DNA of 64,000 nucleotides from Glaciecola siphonariae (lineage in GTDB: Bacteria; Pseudomonadota; Gammaproteobacteria; Enterobacterales; Alteromonadaceae), in contig NZ_JBHSGU010000002.1 of assembly GCF_042652645.1 (NCBI RefSeq), positions 2,057,154 through 2,121,153 of the forward strand. Reading direction: 5' to 3'. Below, piece by piece: positions 27,710 to 36,337 of the stretch. The position numbers and the translations under genes were made by a program. How positions within the stretch are numbered: the first letter of the stretch is position 1; the number at the start of each line of letters is the position of its first letter. Under the pieces are notes generated by a model. It was not told the origin of the DNA, ran no database searches, and saw nothing but the letters and a program-made list of their open reading frames with translations.

Positions 27710-28159
27710 TTAGCAGGACTTGCACTGTCGGCATAGTTTTAAATTAACGAGGTGTGCGGCGATAATAAAACCTGCGCCCACAGCGATAGTGAAGGGCTCG
27801 TAAGCCTCGCCAAAAATATCTTTATTCCAATAGATTAACCCGCCAAGACTCAATGAATATAGGGGGTAGAGCTGACGATGATATTGCTTAAATCCAATAA
27901 ACAGTGCCGCAAAGCCCACCACAATAGAAATTGTTAGTATGCCACGCTCAAACCAGTCTTGTGCCACGAATGACGAGGCGAGCAAGGGTAAAACTGGCAA
28001 AAGCAAAGGTAATAATAAGCAGTGCACTGCGCACATTGCAGATACCCATACGCCAAGCTTGTCGAGCACTCGATTGTTAAGCGGAACCCTTTTTAGAGAC
28101 ACATCATCGCCCTCTACTTCGTTCGCGTGAGCAACTATGTTCGAACTTTTTATTTGCAC
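27710..28159 (-). CDS. MerC-domain membrane protein
   Basis: 149 residues with four helices. The first carries SAMCAVHCLLLPLLLPVLPL (the paired cysteines of MerC), and the C-terminus ends LKLCRQCKSC. MerC proteins move mercuric or other soft metal ions across the inner membrane. The start is GTG 28159, with AGG nine bases upstream. A Zur-like box lies about 90 bases upstream, suggesting zinc control rather than mercury resistance; no other mer gene is present. Confidence 0.82.
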   Translation of the reverse strand: MQIKSSNIVAHANEVEGDDVSLKRVPLNNRVLDKLGVWVSAMCAVHCLLLPLLLPVLPLLASSFVAQDWFERGILTISIVVGFAALFIGFKQYHRQLYPLYSLSLGGLIYWNKDIFGEAYEPFTIAVGAGFIIAAHLVNLKLCRQCKSC

Positions 28160-28247
28160 AGACGTTTACCTGCCTTGAATGATTACTTTGTTTAGCGGAT
28201 GAGCTGCCAGCAAAATATCATCTTGATGAATCAATTCGCATGCGTGA

Positions 28248-28264
28248 TGTAATACTATAACATT
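28248..28264. promoter_or_regulatory. Zur-like box upstream of the merC-like gene
   Basis: ATGTAATACTATAACAT is a palindrome around a central base with one mismatched pair. It resembles the gammaproteobacterial Zur consensus (AATGTTATA-N-TATAACATT). The position fits repression of the leftward MerC-domain gene. Confidence 0.45.
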
Positions 28265-28330
28265 AAACGCTGCACGAATGAAATACTATTACATCTAAAT
28301 CTCATTTTTGTGCAAAGCTAAGATATAAAT

Positions 28331-29188
28331 TTATTTTGGCGCGGAAGACTGAGGCTCAGCATTGCTAATCGCAAGCGCTGTAGAGACGGTTGTTTGATTA
28401 GGCTTATCGTTATCTATGGCGTGATTAGACTGAACTAACATGGGGTTAATTCTGAATTTATCGGTTTCCCTCAGGTATTCACTTATTGTCACCACTTCAA
28501 TATCGTCGGGCAGTTTAGCTAAGGCTTCTTTTAGGTAAGTCACGCTCACTTTATGTGGATGCGCAATCCCAATTGCTTTTCCGTTTCGTCTTGCTCGTTT
28601 AATAAGTTTTTCAAACTGCTTGTCGATAAAAGCGGTGTTTCTTTCGTGATCCAGAAAAACATGGCGTGTGGCTGAGCTTAAACCGAATTCTTTGGCAATG
28701 CTCCCTGCTTTGGTGAACTTGGTAGTGCGACTGTCAATAAAAAACATGTTGCTTTGCGTAAGCGAGCGCATCACAGTCTGCATAGGGAGTGTCATTTGGG
28801 TAAGCTTGCTGCCCATGTGATTATTCACGCCCACCGCATGGGGTACCGTGCTTAGCGCAGCATGCAGTGCGTTCTCTAGCTCCTGCGGATACATACTTGA
28901 AAGCAAAGGGCCCTCGCCTAGCGCTTCACCATTCAGTGATTCCATAGGCATGTGAAGCATAACCTCACGATTTTGCTGTGCAGCGGTAAATGAAAACGGG
29001 GTAGAGTAACGGGTGTGAGGTAAGATTGAGAATGTCACGCTTCTAGGTAGCTCAAAGGCATATTTATCTGCCGCCTTAGCTCCGATATCGTCTATTATTA
29101 TAGCGATTTTCGACGTCGACCTTTCGCTTGCGTTAGCACACGCAAAAACAGTCAACATAGCCATTAGGGTCAATATTTGCTTTAACAC
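28331..29188 (-). CDS. Divergent polysaccharide deacetylase (YibQ-like), exported
   Basis: 285 residues with an export signal (LMAMLTVFACANAS). The divergent polysaccharide deacetylase domain shows KIAIIIDDIGAKAADKYAFE, FSILPHTRYS, EVMLHMPMES, GVNNHMGSKLT and FFIDSRTT. The GTG at 29188 is the first codon; ATG 29164 is possible but would cut into the signal. Substrate and role in the periplasm are unknown for this family. Confidence 0.85.
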   Translation of the reverse strand: MLKQILTLMAMLTVFACANASERSTSKIAIIIDDIGAKAADKYAFELPRSVTFSILPHTRYSTPFSFTAAQQNREVMLHMPMESLNGEALGEGPLLSSMYPQELENALHAALSTVPHAVGVNNHMGSKLTQMTLPMQTVMRSLTQSNMFFIDSRTTKFTKAGSIAKEFGLSSATRHVFLDHERNTAFIDKQFEKLIKRARRNGKAIGIAHPHKVSVTYLKEALAKLPDDIEVVTISEYLRETDKFRINPMLVQSNHAIDNDKPNQTTVSTALAISNAEPQSSAPK

Positions 29189-29253
29189 AGCGTTAGTATT
29201 CAGTCATTTATTGTTAGGTTATCAATGTATTGCAAGAACTGCACCCACTTTCA

Positions 29254-30387
29254 TCACACGGCCTCTCCAGAAAGTCTTGCGACAATCTCTTCTAGGTAAG
29301 AACGCGCACATCCAAAGTTGATGCGAAAGCAATGCGCCTGCCCAAAATCAGCGCCGGGTGAGGGGCCTACTCCGCGCGCCTCGCACCATTTCTGGGTATT
29401 CTCAATACCTAGTCCGCTTGCATCTACCCAGAGTAAAAAGGTAGCTTCAGGCGCAGTGCACGACAAACCGGGAATTTGATTAATAGCCTTAACCAAGTAA
29501 TCGCGATTAGCTCGTAGGTAGGCAAGCTGAGCATCGTACCATTTATCGCATTGCGTAAATGCAGCTTCAGTTGCCTCTAAACCCATCACGTTTACCCAAG
29601 GAACAATGCCCGCGCCAGCGTTAACAAAAGCACTTCGCAACTTAGGATTTGGAATGATCGCAAACGAAGTGCCCAAACCTGCTACATTAAATGTTTTACT
29701 CGCAGCCATTAGCGTAACAGAATGCTGTTCCAATGCAGGATGCTTAGACGCAGGAACGTGTTCAAGTTCATCTAATATCAAATCACAGTGTATTTCATCG
29801 CTGCATATTGATATATCATGGCGATTGCAAATGTCGGCAACTCTATCAAGCTCTGCTCTAGTCATAACACTGCCGGCAGGGTTCATTGGATTACACATAA
29901 TGAACAGGTGGGTAGTCGGTTTTGAGGCATGTTGCTCTAGGGCATCAAAATCTAGCGTCCAGCGACCGTTTTCTAGCACAGTAGGCACGCATAGTTGCTC
30001 ACGCTCGTTAATTCGCGGAGCTGCAAGTAAAGGTGGGTAGTTAGGCGTTTGTACAATAATCCCTTCATTTTGCTTCGAAAATGCCTTGCTCGCCATATTA
30101 AAAGCTGGCACAACACCTGGCGTCCACACAATCCAGTTTGTTTCTATCTCCCAATCGTAACGCTTTTTACACCAGTGCTTAATAGCCTGCAGTGCACCGC
30201 GGTGGTGCTTAGGTAAAGTGTAGCCAAGCAAGCCATGCTCGGTTCGCTTTAATAAAGCATCTAAAATGGGCTGGGCACATCTAAATTCTGTGTCGGCTAT
30301 CCAGCAAGGCAAAATATTTGTGTCTTTGTACTTTTCCCATTTGTAGGCATAGGAGCTGGCACGATCGGGTTTTTGGTCGAAATTCAT
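29254..30387 (-). CDS. PatB/MalY-family PLP aminotransferase (putative cystathionine beta-lyase)
   Basis: 377-residue fold-type I PLP enzyme with MPxDF-like N-terminus replaced by LPCWIADTEF, the aspartate region CSDEIHCDL (196–202) and the PLP lysine K231 in MAASKTFNVAGLG. Members cleave the C–S bond of cystathionine or other cysteine conjugates, giving homocysteine or a thiol, pyruvate and ammonia. RBS AAGG lies four bases before ATG. It stands alone. Confidence 0.88.
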   Translation of the reverse strand: MNFDQKPDRASSYAYKWEKYKDTNILPCWIADTEFRCAQPILDALLKRTEHGLLGYTLPKHHRGALQAIKHWCKKRYDWEIETNWIVWTPGVVPAFNMASKAFSKQNEGIIVQTPNYPPLLAAPRINEREQLCVPTVLENGRWTLDFDALEQHASKPTTHLFIMCNPMNPAGSVMTRAELDRVADICNRHDISICSDEIHCDLILDELEHVPASKHPALEQHSVTLMAASKTFNVAGLGTSFAIIPNPKLRSAFVNAGAGIVPWVNVMGLEATEAAFTQCDKWYDAQLAYLRANRDYLVKAINQIPGLSCTAPEATFLLWVDASGLGIENTQKWCEARGVGPSPGADFGQAHCFRINFGCARSYLEEIVARLSGEAV

Positions 30388-30720
30388 AGGGCCTTATGCT
30401 TCTTTATTGTTATTTTTTGTCGCTGTATTTCCTTGATATGTTGCATCAATACCAAGTAAAGATGAGTGCGAGACTATCAAGTTCCGCTTAACAACTACTC
30501 TTAGCGATTCTGTATGAATGCCGTAAGACTAACATGGAATTTTTTCTCATCAAATATTGCTTATGTTATGGCATATAACCAAGCTTGCGGTGTTGCATAT
30601 GCTAGGGCCTTGTTTATCTCCAGCATCTTGGTAAAAGCAATAATATGCGAGCTAAAACAATCTACACACGCTTAGATATCGGTTACCATATGGTCGGTTT
30701 TGCTACATTTAAGGTGTTTC
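30388..30720. other. Intergenic region between the PatB-type gene and the SDR gene
   Basis: About 330 bases of divergent control region, AT-rich. An interrupted palindrome GTTATGGCATATAAC occurs around 30562–30580. I see no gene, no clear promoter pair and no known operator. Confidence 0.5.
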
Positions 30721-31515
30721 ATTATTTCTTCAATTTTAATCACAGGTTACGCCAGCGGTCTTGGCCGCGAGCTCGCCGAACAATATCTTACAAAAGGCTA
30801 TAGCTTACTGTTGGTAGATAAGCAGGCAAACCCAGAGTTGCAAGAAAGCCTGCAGGCCGGTGCAAGCATGCAGCAAAAAGTCCATTTTTTGCATGTCGAC
30901 ATAACCGAACCGGCTACTCTCAAGCAGCAACTCGACTACGCAGTGCGCAAATTTGGTCAAATTGATATCTGTATTCACTGTGCCGGTATATTAATTTCTA
31001 AACCCTTTTTGCACACCAGCCATGACGAGTTCCAAACCATTATGGATATTAATGTTATTGGCACAAGAAACGTGGTCGCCTCTGTCATTCCTCATCTCGA
31101 TAACGGCGCGCAATTGGCACTGGTAGCGTCTATGGCAGGCATAAGCGGTGTATATGGGTATTCGTCTTATGGGGCCACAAAATTTGCCGTTGTAGGGATG
31201 GCGCGGGCGCTGCAGTTAGAACTTGCTGCGCTAGGCATTGATGTAAGCATTATTTGTCCGCCCTCCATCGACACTCCCATGGTACAGGCAGAGTCACGCT
31301 CTATTCACCCAGCAACAAAAGCAATCAAAGATATGGCTGGCACCTTAACTGTGCCTGAGGCCGCAGCATATATCATCAAAGGTTTGCTAAAGCGTAAGCC
31401 GTTGATTATTCCGGGTAAGCGCGCTAAGTCTATTTATTATGCTGAGCGCTTTCTTCCCAGCCTTATGCTACGCAAGTTTACGCAATGGTTAATCAGTCGC
31501 CACACGCATAAATAG
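30721..31515 (+). CDS. Short-chain dehydrogenase/reductase, apparent ATT start
   Basis: About 264 residues. The cofactor motif is ILITGYASGLGRELA (TGxxxGxG), then HCAGILIS (NAG-like), the catalytic Ser in VASMAGISG, and the YSSYGATKFA motif (YxxxK). The C-terminus is basic with RFLPSLMLRKFTQWLISR, as in membrane-associated SDRs acting on lipids or retinol-like substrates. AAGG at 30711 sits six bases before an in-frame ATT at 30721, exactly where homologues start. The only conventional in-frame codon is TTG 30700, with no RBS. The substrate is unknown. Confidence 0.85.
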   Translation: MISSILITGYASGLGRELAEQYLTKGYSLLLVDKQANPELQESLQAGASMQQKVHFLHVDITEPATLKQQLDYAVRKFGQIDICIHCAGILISKPFLHTSHDEFQTIMDINVIGTRNVVASVIPHLDNGAQLALVASMAGISGVYGYSSYGATKFAVVGMARALQLELAALGIDVSIICPPSIDTPMVQAESRSIHPATKAIKDMAGTLTVPEAAAYIIKGLLKRKPLIIPGKRAKSIYYAERFLPSLMLRKFTQWLISRHTHK

Positions 31516-31568
31516 GCGTGTGCGTATAGTAAGTTTATAGTAGCAAGAGCCACTGTAAAAATGCCCAT

Positions 31569-31603
31569 AAAAAAACGCTCAATGTTGCCATTGAGCGTTT
31601 TTT
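31569..31603. terminator. Bidirectional rho-independent terminator
   Basis: Perfect stem CGCTCAATG–TTGC–CATTGAGCG, flanked by seven A on the left and six T on the right. It serves the rightward SDR gene and the leftward typA gene. Confidence 0.92.
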
Positions 31604-31621
31604 GTATTCTTAAGCGGAAAC

Positions 31622-33457
31622 TTAGCCTTCTTTTGACTTAGTTCGCGAATCTCGCTTACGCTCGTTTTCAGTGAGCAATTTCTTACGTAAGCGGATGCTT
31701 ACTGGCGTTACTTCAACTAATTCATCGTCATCAATAAACTCAAGCGCTTGCTCCAACGACATTTTCACTGGCGGCACGAGTGTTTGAGCCTCATCGGTAC
31801 CCGATGCACGAACGTTAGTAAGCTGCTTACCTTTAAGCGCATTTACTGTCAGGTCGTTTTCACGGCTGTGAATACCGATAATCATCCCTTCGTAAACCTC
31901 AACTCCATGCCCAATGAACAAACGACCGCGCTCTTGCAAGTTAAACAAGGCATTAGTTAGTGCCTTGCCCGCAGCATTGGCAATCAAAACACCGTTTTTA
32001 CGCTGACCAATTGTGCCGCCTTTGTGCGGGCCATAATGATCAAATGAATGGTAAAGCAAACCAGAGCCAGACGTTAAAGTCATAAACTCTGTTTGAAATC
32101 CGATAAGACCACGGCTTGGAATAATGAAGTCCATTCGAATGCGGCCACGACCATCTGGCGACATGTTAGTGAGCTCGGCTTTACGCAAACCTAATTGCTC
32201 CATGAGCGACCCTTGATGCTGCTCTTCACAGTCAATGGTAAGCGTCTCAAACGGTTCCATTAGTTTACCGTCTTCTTCTTTTAAAATTACCTCAGGGCGC
32301 GAAACCGCAAGTTCGTAACCCTCTCGGCGCATGTTTTCAATTAAAATACCTAGGTGAAGCTCACCACGTCCAGATACTCTAAACTTGTCTGGGTTATCTG
32401 TTTCTTCTACGCGCAAGGCTACGTTGTGCACTAGCTCGTTTTGCAGTCTTTCAAGAATGTTACGAGAGGTAACAAACTTACCCTCTTTACCCGAAAATGG
32501 AGACGTATTTACTTGGAAAGTCATCGTTACCGTAGGCTCATCTACAGAAAGCAAAGGTAGTGCTTCTACTTTCGAAGGATCGCACACGGTGTCTGAAATT
32601 TTTAGCTCACCCAATCCAGTAATTGCAACAATGTCACCCGCCGAACCTTCGTCTACATCGTGTCGGTCGAGCCCTAAGTAACCTAATACTTTACTGACTT
32701 TTCCGTTACGTGTGCCGCCTGCTGCCATAGCAACAGTGACTTGTTGATTAACTCTAACCTTACCACGTTTAATACGGCCTACACCGATAACGCCAACGTA
32801 GCTGTTGTAATCAAGCTGTGAAATTTGCATTTGGAAACCACCCTCTGAATCTGCATCAGGTGGAGCGACTTGCTTAACGATTGTTTCAAACAATGGCGTC
32901 ATATCATCGCTAGGCACATCGGCATCTAACGACGCCCAGCCGTTTAGCGCTGACGCGTAGACAACTTGAAAATCTAGCTGGTCATCGGTTGCACCAAGGT
33001 TGTCAAAAAGGTCAAAAACTTGATCCATTACCCAATCTGGACGAGCGCCTGGCTTGTCAATCTTGTTGATAACAACAATCGGCTTGAGGCCTTGGGCGAA
33101 GGCTTTTTGGGTTACAAAGCGCGTTTGCGGCATCGGACCTTCTTGCGCATCAACCAACAACAATACAGAGTCTGCCATTGACATAACACGCTCTACTTCA
33201 CCGCCAAAGTCGGCGTGTCCTGGGGTGTCAACAATGTTAATACGGTAGTCGTTCCAGTTAATGGCTGTGTTTTTCGCCAAAATAGTAATACCGCGCTCTT
33301 TTTCAATATCGTTAGAGTCCATTACGCGCTCTTCAGCGTCGCCGCGGTTGGTAAGGGTACCAGACTGCTGAAGCAGCTTGTCAACCAGCGTTGTTTTTCC
33401 GTGGTCAACGTGGGCAATGATGGCGATATTTCTTAATTGTGCGATAGGGGCAGACAT
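31622..33457 (-). CDS. typA: Translational GTPase TypA/BipA
   Basis: 611 residues, the normal length. It has the G1 loop AHVDHGKTTLVDKLL, the switch region ERGITILAKNTA, DTPGHADFGGEVERV, and NKIDKPGARPDW, then EF-G-like domains and the TypA C-terminal domain (GLLYHSFDHYGPHKGGTIG). It is a ribosome-associated GTPase involved in 50S assembly and low-temperature or stress growth. The start is ATG 33457 (MSAPIAQLRNIAIIAH) with GAG seven bases upstream; the longer open frame has no signal. Confidence 0.96.
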   Translation of the reverse strand: MSAPIAQLRNIAIIAHVDHGKTTLVDKLLQQSGTLTNRGDAEERVMDSNDIEKERGITILAKNTAINWNDYRINIVDTPGHADFGGEVERVMSMADSVLLLVDAQEGPMPQTRFVTQKAFAQGLKPIVVINKIDKPGARPDWVMDQVFDLFDNLGATDDQLDFQVVYASALNGWASLDADVPSDDMTPLFETIVKQVAPPDADSEGGFQMQISQLDYNSYVGVIGVGRIKRGKVRVNQQVTVAMAAGGTRNGKVSKVLGYLGLDRHDVDEGSAGDIVAITGLGELKISDTVCDPSKVEALPLLSVDEPTVTMTFQVNTSPFSGKEGKFVTSRNILERLQNELVHNVALRVEETDNPDKFRVSGRGELHLGILIENMRREGYELAVSRPEVILKEEDGKLMEPFETLTIDCEEQHQGSLMEQLGLRKAELTNMSPDGRGRIRMDFIIPSRGLIGFQTEFMTLTSGSGLLYHSFDHYGPHKGGTIGQRKNGVLIANAAGKALTNALFNLQERGRLFIGHGVEVYEGMIIGIHSRENDLTVNALKGKQLTNVRASGTDEAQTLVPPVKMSLEQALEFIDDDELVEVTPVSIRLRKKLLTENERKRDSRTKSKEG

Positions 33458-33819
33458 GAATTTACTCTCAAAACAAAAAACGCATCCTACAGCCAGCTGA
33501 CATTTAGCAAGCATAGATGCGAAACAATTGGCGGCGGATTGTACAGCTTTAACAGCCATAGCGCTAATAAATTTAGACGCAAATCGGTTTTTTCAGAAAA
33601 AACACATGAAATCAGACATGCGGTTTACATCACAGTAACCTTATCCTCTATTGTTTGTAAAATAATGCTTGATAACAAACGGGGTAACGATCAGTAGACA
33701 AAAAAACAAGCGCCTTACTTAAATTGCCCAGCGGCTTGTTAATTTCTTCGCCTGACGGCGCGACAGGACAAAGCGACAGAACTCTTTGCACTAAAATGAT
33801 CACCAGACCCAGGTAAATC

Positions 33820-33923
33820 GCACTATTACAGTGCAATAACGGCAATTTTCATGAACGCTTTTCTAGTTAACCTTAATATAATCAGCCACTTAAAACTGAT
33901 TTACTTATGGCATGAATATCGCT
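33820..33923 (+). promoter_or_regulatory. glnA control region: NtrC enhancer and sigma-54 promoter
   Basis: GCACTATTACAGTGC (33820–33834) is a GCAC-N7-GTGC NtrC site. At 33908–33923, TGGCATGAATATCGCT matches the sigma-54 form TGGCAC-N5-TTGCW, with the invariant GG and GC ten bases apart. The enhancer thus sits about 85–100 bases upstream, as at E. coli glnAp2. A half-site GCAC at 33788 is 32 bases further upstream, the same helical spacing as the second E. coli enhancer. The remainder of the 33458–34066 gap shows no gene. Confidence 0.65.
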
Positions 33924-34066
33924 ACTTTGCGGGCAAGGTGCGCCTGTAGATTCAACGGCCGCAACGTGCTATTAATAATGTAGCGCTGCCGTTAGGATAC
34001 GCGTAAAACCCACATGGAACACCTGAGCTCACGTGATCCGCACAACATATTTTTTGGAGGACAACT

Positions 34067-35476
34067 ATGTCAATTGAGTCGGCATTAGAACTGATTAAAG
34101 AAAGTGAAGCGAAATTCATCGATTTGCGCTTTACAGATACAAAGGGTAAAGAACAACACGTTTCAATCCCTGCACACCAAGTAACCGATGACTTCTTTGA
34201 AGAAGGTAAAATGTTTGACGGTTCATCTATTGCTGGCTGGAAAGGCATCAATGAGTCAGACATGGTGCTCATGCCTGACCCATCTACCGCGGTACTCGAC
34301 CCGTTTGCCGAAGAGACTCAAATTAATATTCGTTGTGATATTTTAGAGCCGTCTACTATGCAAGGTTACTCAAGAGACCCTCGCTCAGTTGCCGCACGTG
34401 CTGAAGAATACCTTAAGTCTACTGGCATTGGAGACACTGTATTGTTTGGTCCAGAGCCAGAATTCTTCTTGTTCGACGACGTAAAATTCCATACCGATAT
34501 GGCAGGTTCTTTTTATTCTATCGATGCTGAAGAAGCAAAATGGAATTCAGGCGCAGACTATGAAGGTGGCAACATGGGCCACCGCCCAGGCGTTAAAGGC
34601 GGTTATTTCCCTGTTCCTCCGGTCGACTCAGCTCACGATATTCGTGCTGCCATGTGTATGGTTATGGAAGAAATGGGCCTCACAGTTGAAGCGCATCACC
34701 ATGAAGTTGCTACCGCAGGTCAAAACGAGATTGCTTGTTTGTTTAATTCGATGGTGAAAAAAGCCGACGAAATTCAAATCTATAAGTATGTAATACATAA
34801 TGTTGCGCACGCTTATGGCAAAACCGCGACATTTATGCCAAAACCACTTGTTGGCGATAACGGTTCAGGTATGCACTGCCACCAATCAATTAGTAAAGAT
34901 GGCAAAAACATCTTTGCTGGCGACAAGTATGCTGGTCTGTCTGAAGATGCTTTGTTCTACATTGGTGGTATTATCAAACATGCTAAGGCAATTAATGCCT
35001 TTGCTAACGCGTCTACCAACAGCTACAAGCGCTTAGTACCAGGGTTTGAAGCACCTGTTATGTTGGCATATTCTGCACGTAACCGTAGTGCGTCTATCCG
35101 TATCCCGTACGTGACCAGCGACAGAGCACGTCGAATTGAAGTTCGCTTCCCTGACCCAACTGCCAACCCTTACTTGGCGTTTACTGCTATGTTAATGGCC
35201 GGTATTGACGGTATTAAAAACAAACTTCATCCTGGCGACTCTATGGATAAAGATTTGTATGACTTACCTGCAGAAGAAGCAGCAAGTATCCCTCAGGTGG
35301 CAAGCTCACTAGAAGAAGCACTTGCAGCACTTGATGCTGACCGCGATTTCTTAACAGCCGGTGGTGTAATGAGTGACGAAATGATTGACGCGTACATTGC
35401 CCTTAAGAGCGAAGAAGTTGAGCGACTTAACATGACAACTCATCCTGTTGAGTTTGATATGTATTACAGTTGCTAA
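34067..35476 (+). CDS. glnA: Glutamine synthetase type I
   Basis: 469-residue cytoplasmic dodecamer-forming enzyme (glutamate + NH3 + ATP). Motifs: MFDGSSIAGWKGI, PEFFLFD, metal ligands in EVATAGQNEI, KPLVGDNGSGMHCHQS, the NRSASIRIP loop, and the adenylylation tyrosine in DKDLYDLP. A strong RBS (TTGGAGGA) precedes it. It heads the glnA–DUF4124–glnL–glnG series with its own NtrC/sigma-54 signals and terminator. Confidence 0.98.
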   Translation: MSIESALELIKESEAKFIDLRFTDTKGKEQHVSIPAHQVTDDFFEEGKMFDGSSIAGWKGINESDMVLMPDPSTAVLDPFAEETQINIRCDILEPSTMQGYSRDPRSVAARAEEYLKSTGIGDTVLFGPEPEFFLFDDVKFHTDMAGSFYSIDAEEAKWNSGADYEGGNMGHRPGVKGGYFPVPPVDSAHDIRAAMCMVMEEMGLTVEAHHHEVATAGQNEIACLFNSMVKKADEIQIYKYVIHNVAHAYGKTATFMPKPLVGDNGSGMHCHQSISKDGKNIFAGDKYAGLSEDALFYIGGIIKHAKAINAFANASTNSYKRLVPGFEAPVMLAYSARNRSASIRIPYVTSDRARRIEVRFPDPTANPYLAFTAMLMAGIDGIKNKLHPGDSMDKDLYDLPAEEAASIPQVASSLEEALAALDADRDFLTAGGVMSDEMIDAYIALKSEEVERLNMTTHPVEFDMYYSC

Positions 35477-35524
35477 GGCATCATTGGCGCGAGCGACATG
35501 CTTGAGCCGATAATCTCAAGCCGC

Positions 35525-35554
35525 AAAGCCTGCATTGATGCAGGCTTTTTTTTT
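35525..35554 (+). terminator. glnA rho-independent terminator
   Basis: Stem AAAGCCTGCA–TTGA–TGCAGGCTTT followed by a run of T (nine T in total), 50 bases after the glnA stop. It separates glnA from the downstream genes unless read through. Confidence 0.92.
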
Positions 35555-35695
35555 AAGACAAATACAGTACACTTACGTAAAGATAAGGTGGATGGGAAGT
35601 GCCTTTGCGTTTATCGATGCTTCTGCAACAAACATTGAGCATTTTGTTGCATCGAAGGGCTTGTTATCCCACAACACATATATGGAGATAGACGA

Positions 35696-36220
35696 ATGCG
35701 CATAACTATTTTGTTGGCACTGGTTTTTGTCATGGGTGTGGCCACCGCACAAACCACAATTTATAAGACTGTTAACGAAGACGGTACAGTAACCTTTAGT
35801 GATTCACCCTCGCCGGGTGCTGAAAAGCTTGAGTTTTCGAGCCCCAGTACAACAATAGAATCTGCACCGGTTAGCCCTGTAAACACGGCAGCTCAAACGC
35901 AACAGCAAGCTCAACAACAAACAAACTATCGCTTATCTATATTGAGCCCATCACCTGGCGCAACAGTACGCAATAACAGTGGTGATATTCGTATCGCGAG
36001 CCGCATACAGCCTGACACTGCTGGCACTTACCTATTAGATTTTAATGGTCAACAATATTCCTCTCAATCAGGGGTGTTTAATCTTGAAAACATCGATCGC
36101 GGGGAACATGCTTACAAGGTCTTATTTACTGACGGTACGGGCAAGGTAATTGCATCATCTGAGCAACAAACCCTGTATTTGCATCAGGCGTCGATATTGA
36201 TTCGTAATTCAAACAACTAA
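35696..36220 (+). CDS. Exported DUF4124-domain protein
   Basis: 174 residues with signal peptide LLALVFVMGVATA. The mature protein starts with the DUF4124 motif TTIYKTVNEDGTVTFSDSPSPGAE. A Gln-rich linker (TQQQAQQQ) and a beta-rich domain follow (SPGATVRNNSGDIRIA, GTYLLDFNGQQYSS). A protein of this kind is regularly found between glnA and ntrB in Alteromonadales. Its function is unknown. Confidence 0.82.
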   Translation: MRITILLALVFVMGVATAQTTIYKTVNEDGTVTFSDSPSPGAEKLEFSSPSTTIESAPVSPVNTAAQTQQQAQQQTNYRLSILSPSPGATVRNNSGDIRIASRIQPDTAGTYLLDFNGQQYSSQSGVFNLENIDRGEHAYKVLFTDGTGKVIASSEQQTLYLHQASILIRNSNN

Positions 36221-36308
36221 ATACCATTAAAAACAATCGGTTATTAGTTGTTCTAAGGTAAATTGCTTTCATTTACCAATTAGGTCACAATGCGACAAAA
36301 TGATGCCC

Positions 36309-36325
36309 TGCACCATTCAGGTGCA
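36309..36325. promoter_or_regulatory. Perfect NtrC box upstream of glnL
   Basis: TGCACCATTCAGGTGCA is a perfect 17-base NtrC palindrome (TGCACC-N5-GGTGCA), ending 12 bases before the glnL start. In enterobacteria a site in this place lets NtrC repress its own operon. No sigma-54 element is evident close by, which fits repression. Confidence 0.8.
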
Positions 36326-36337
36326 ATAGGCTAGGAA

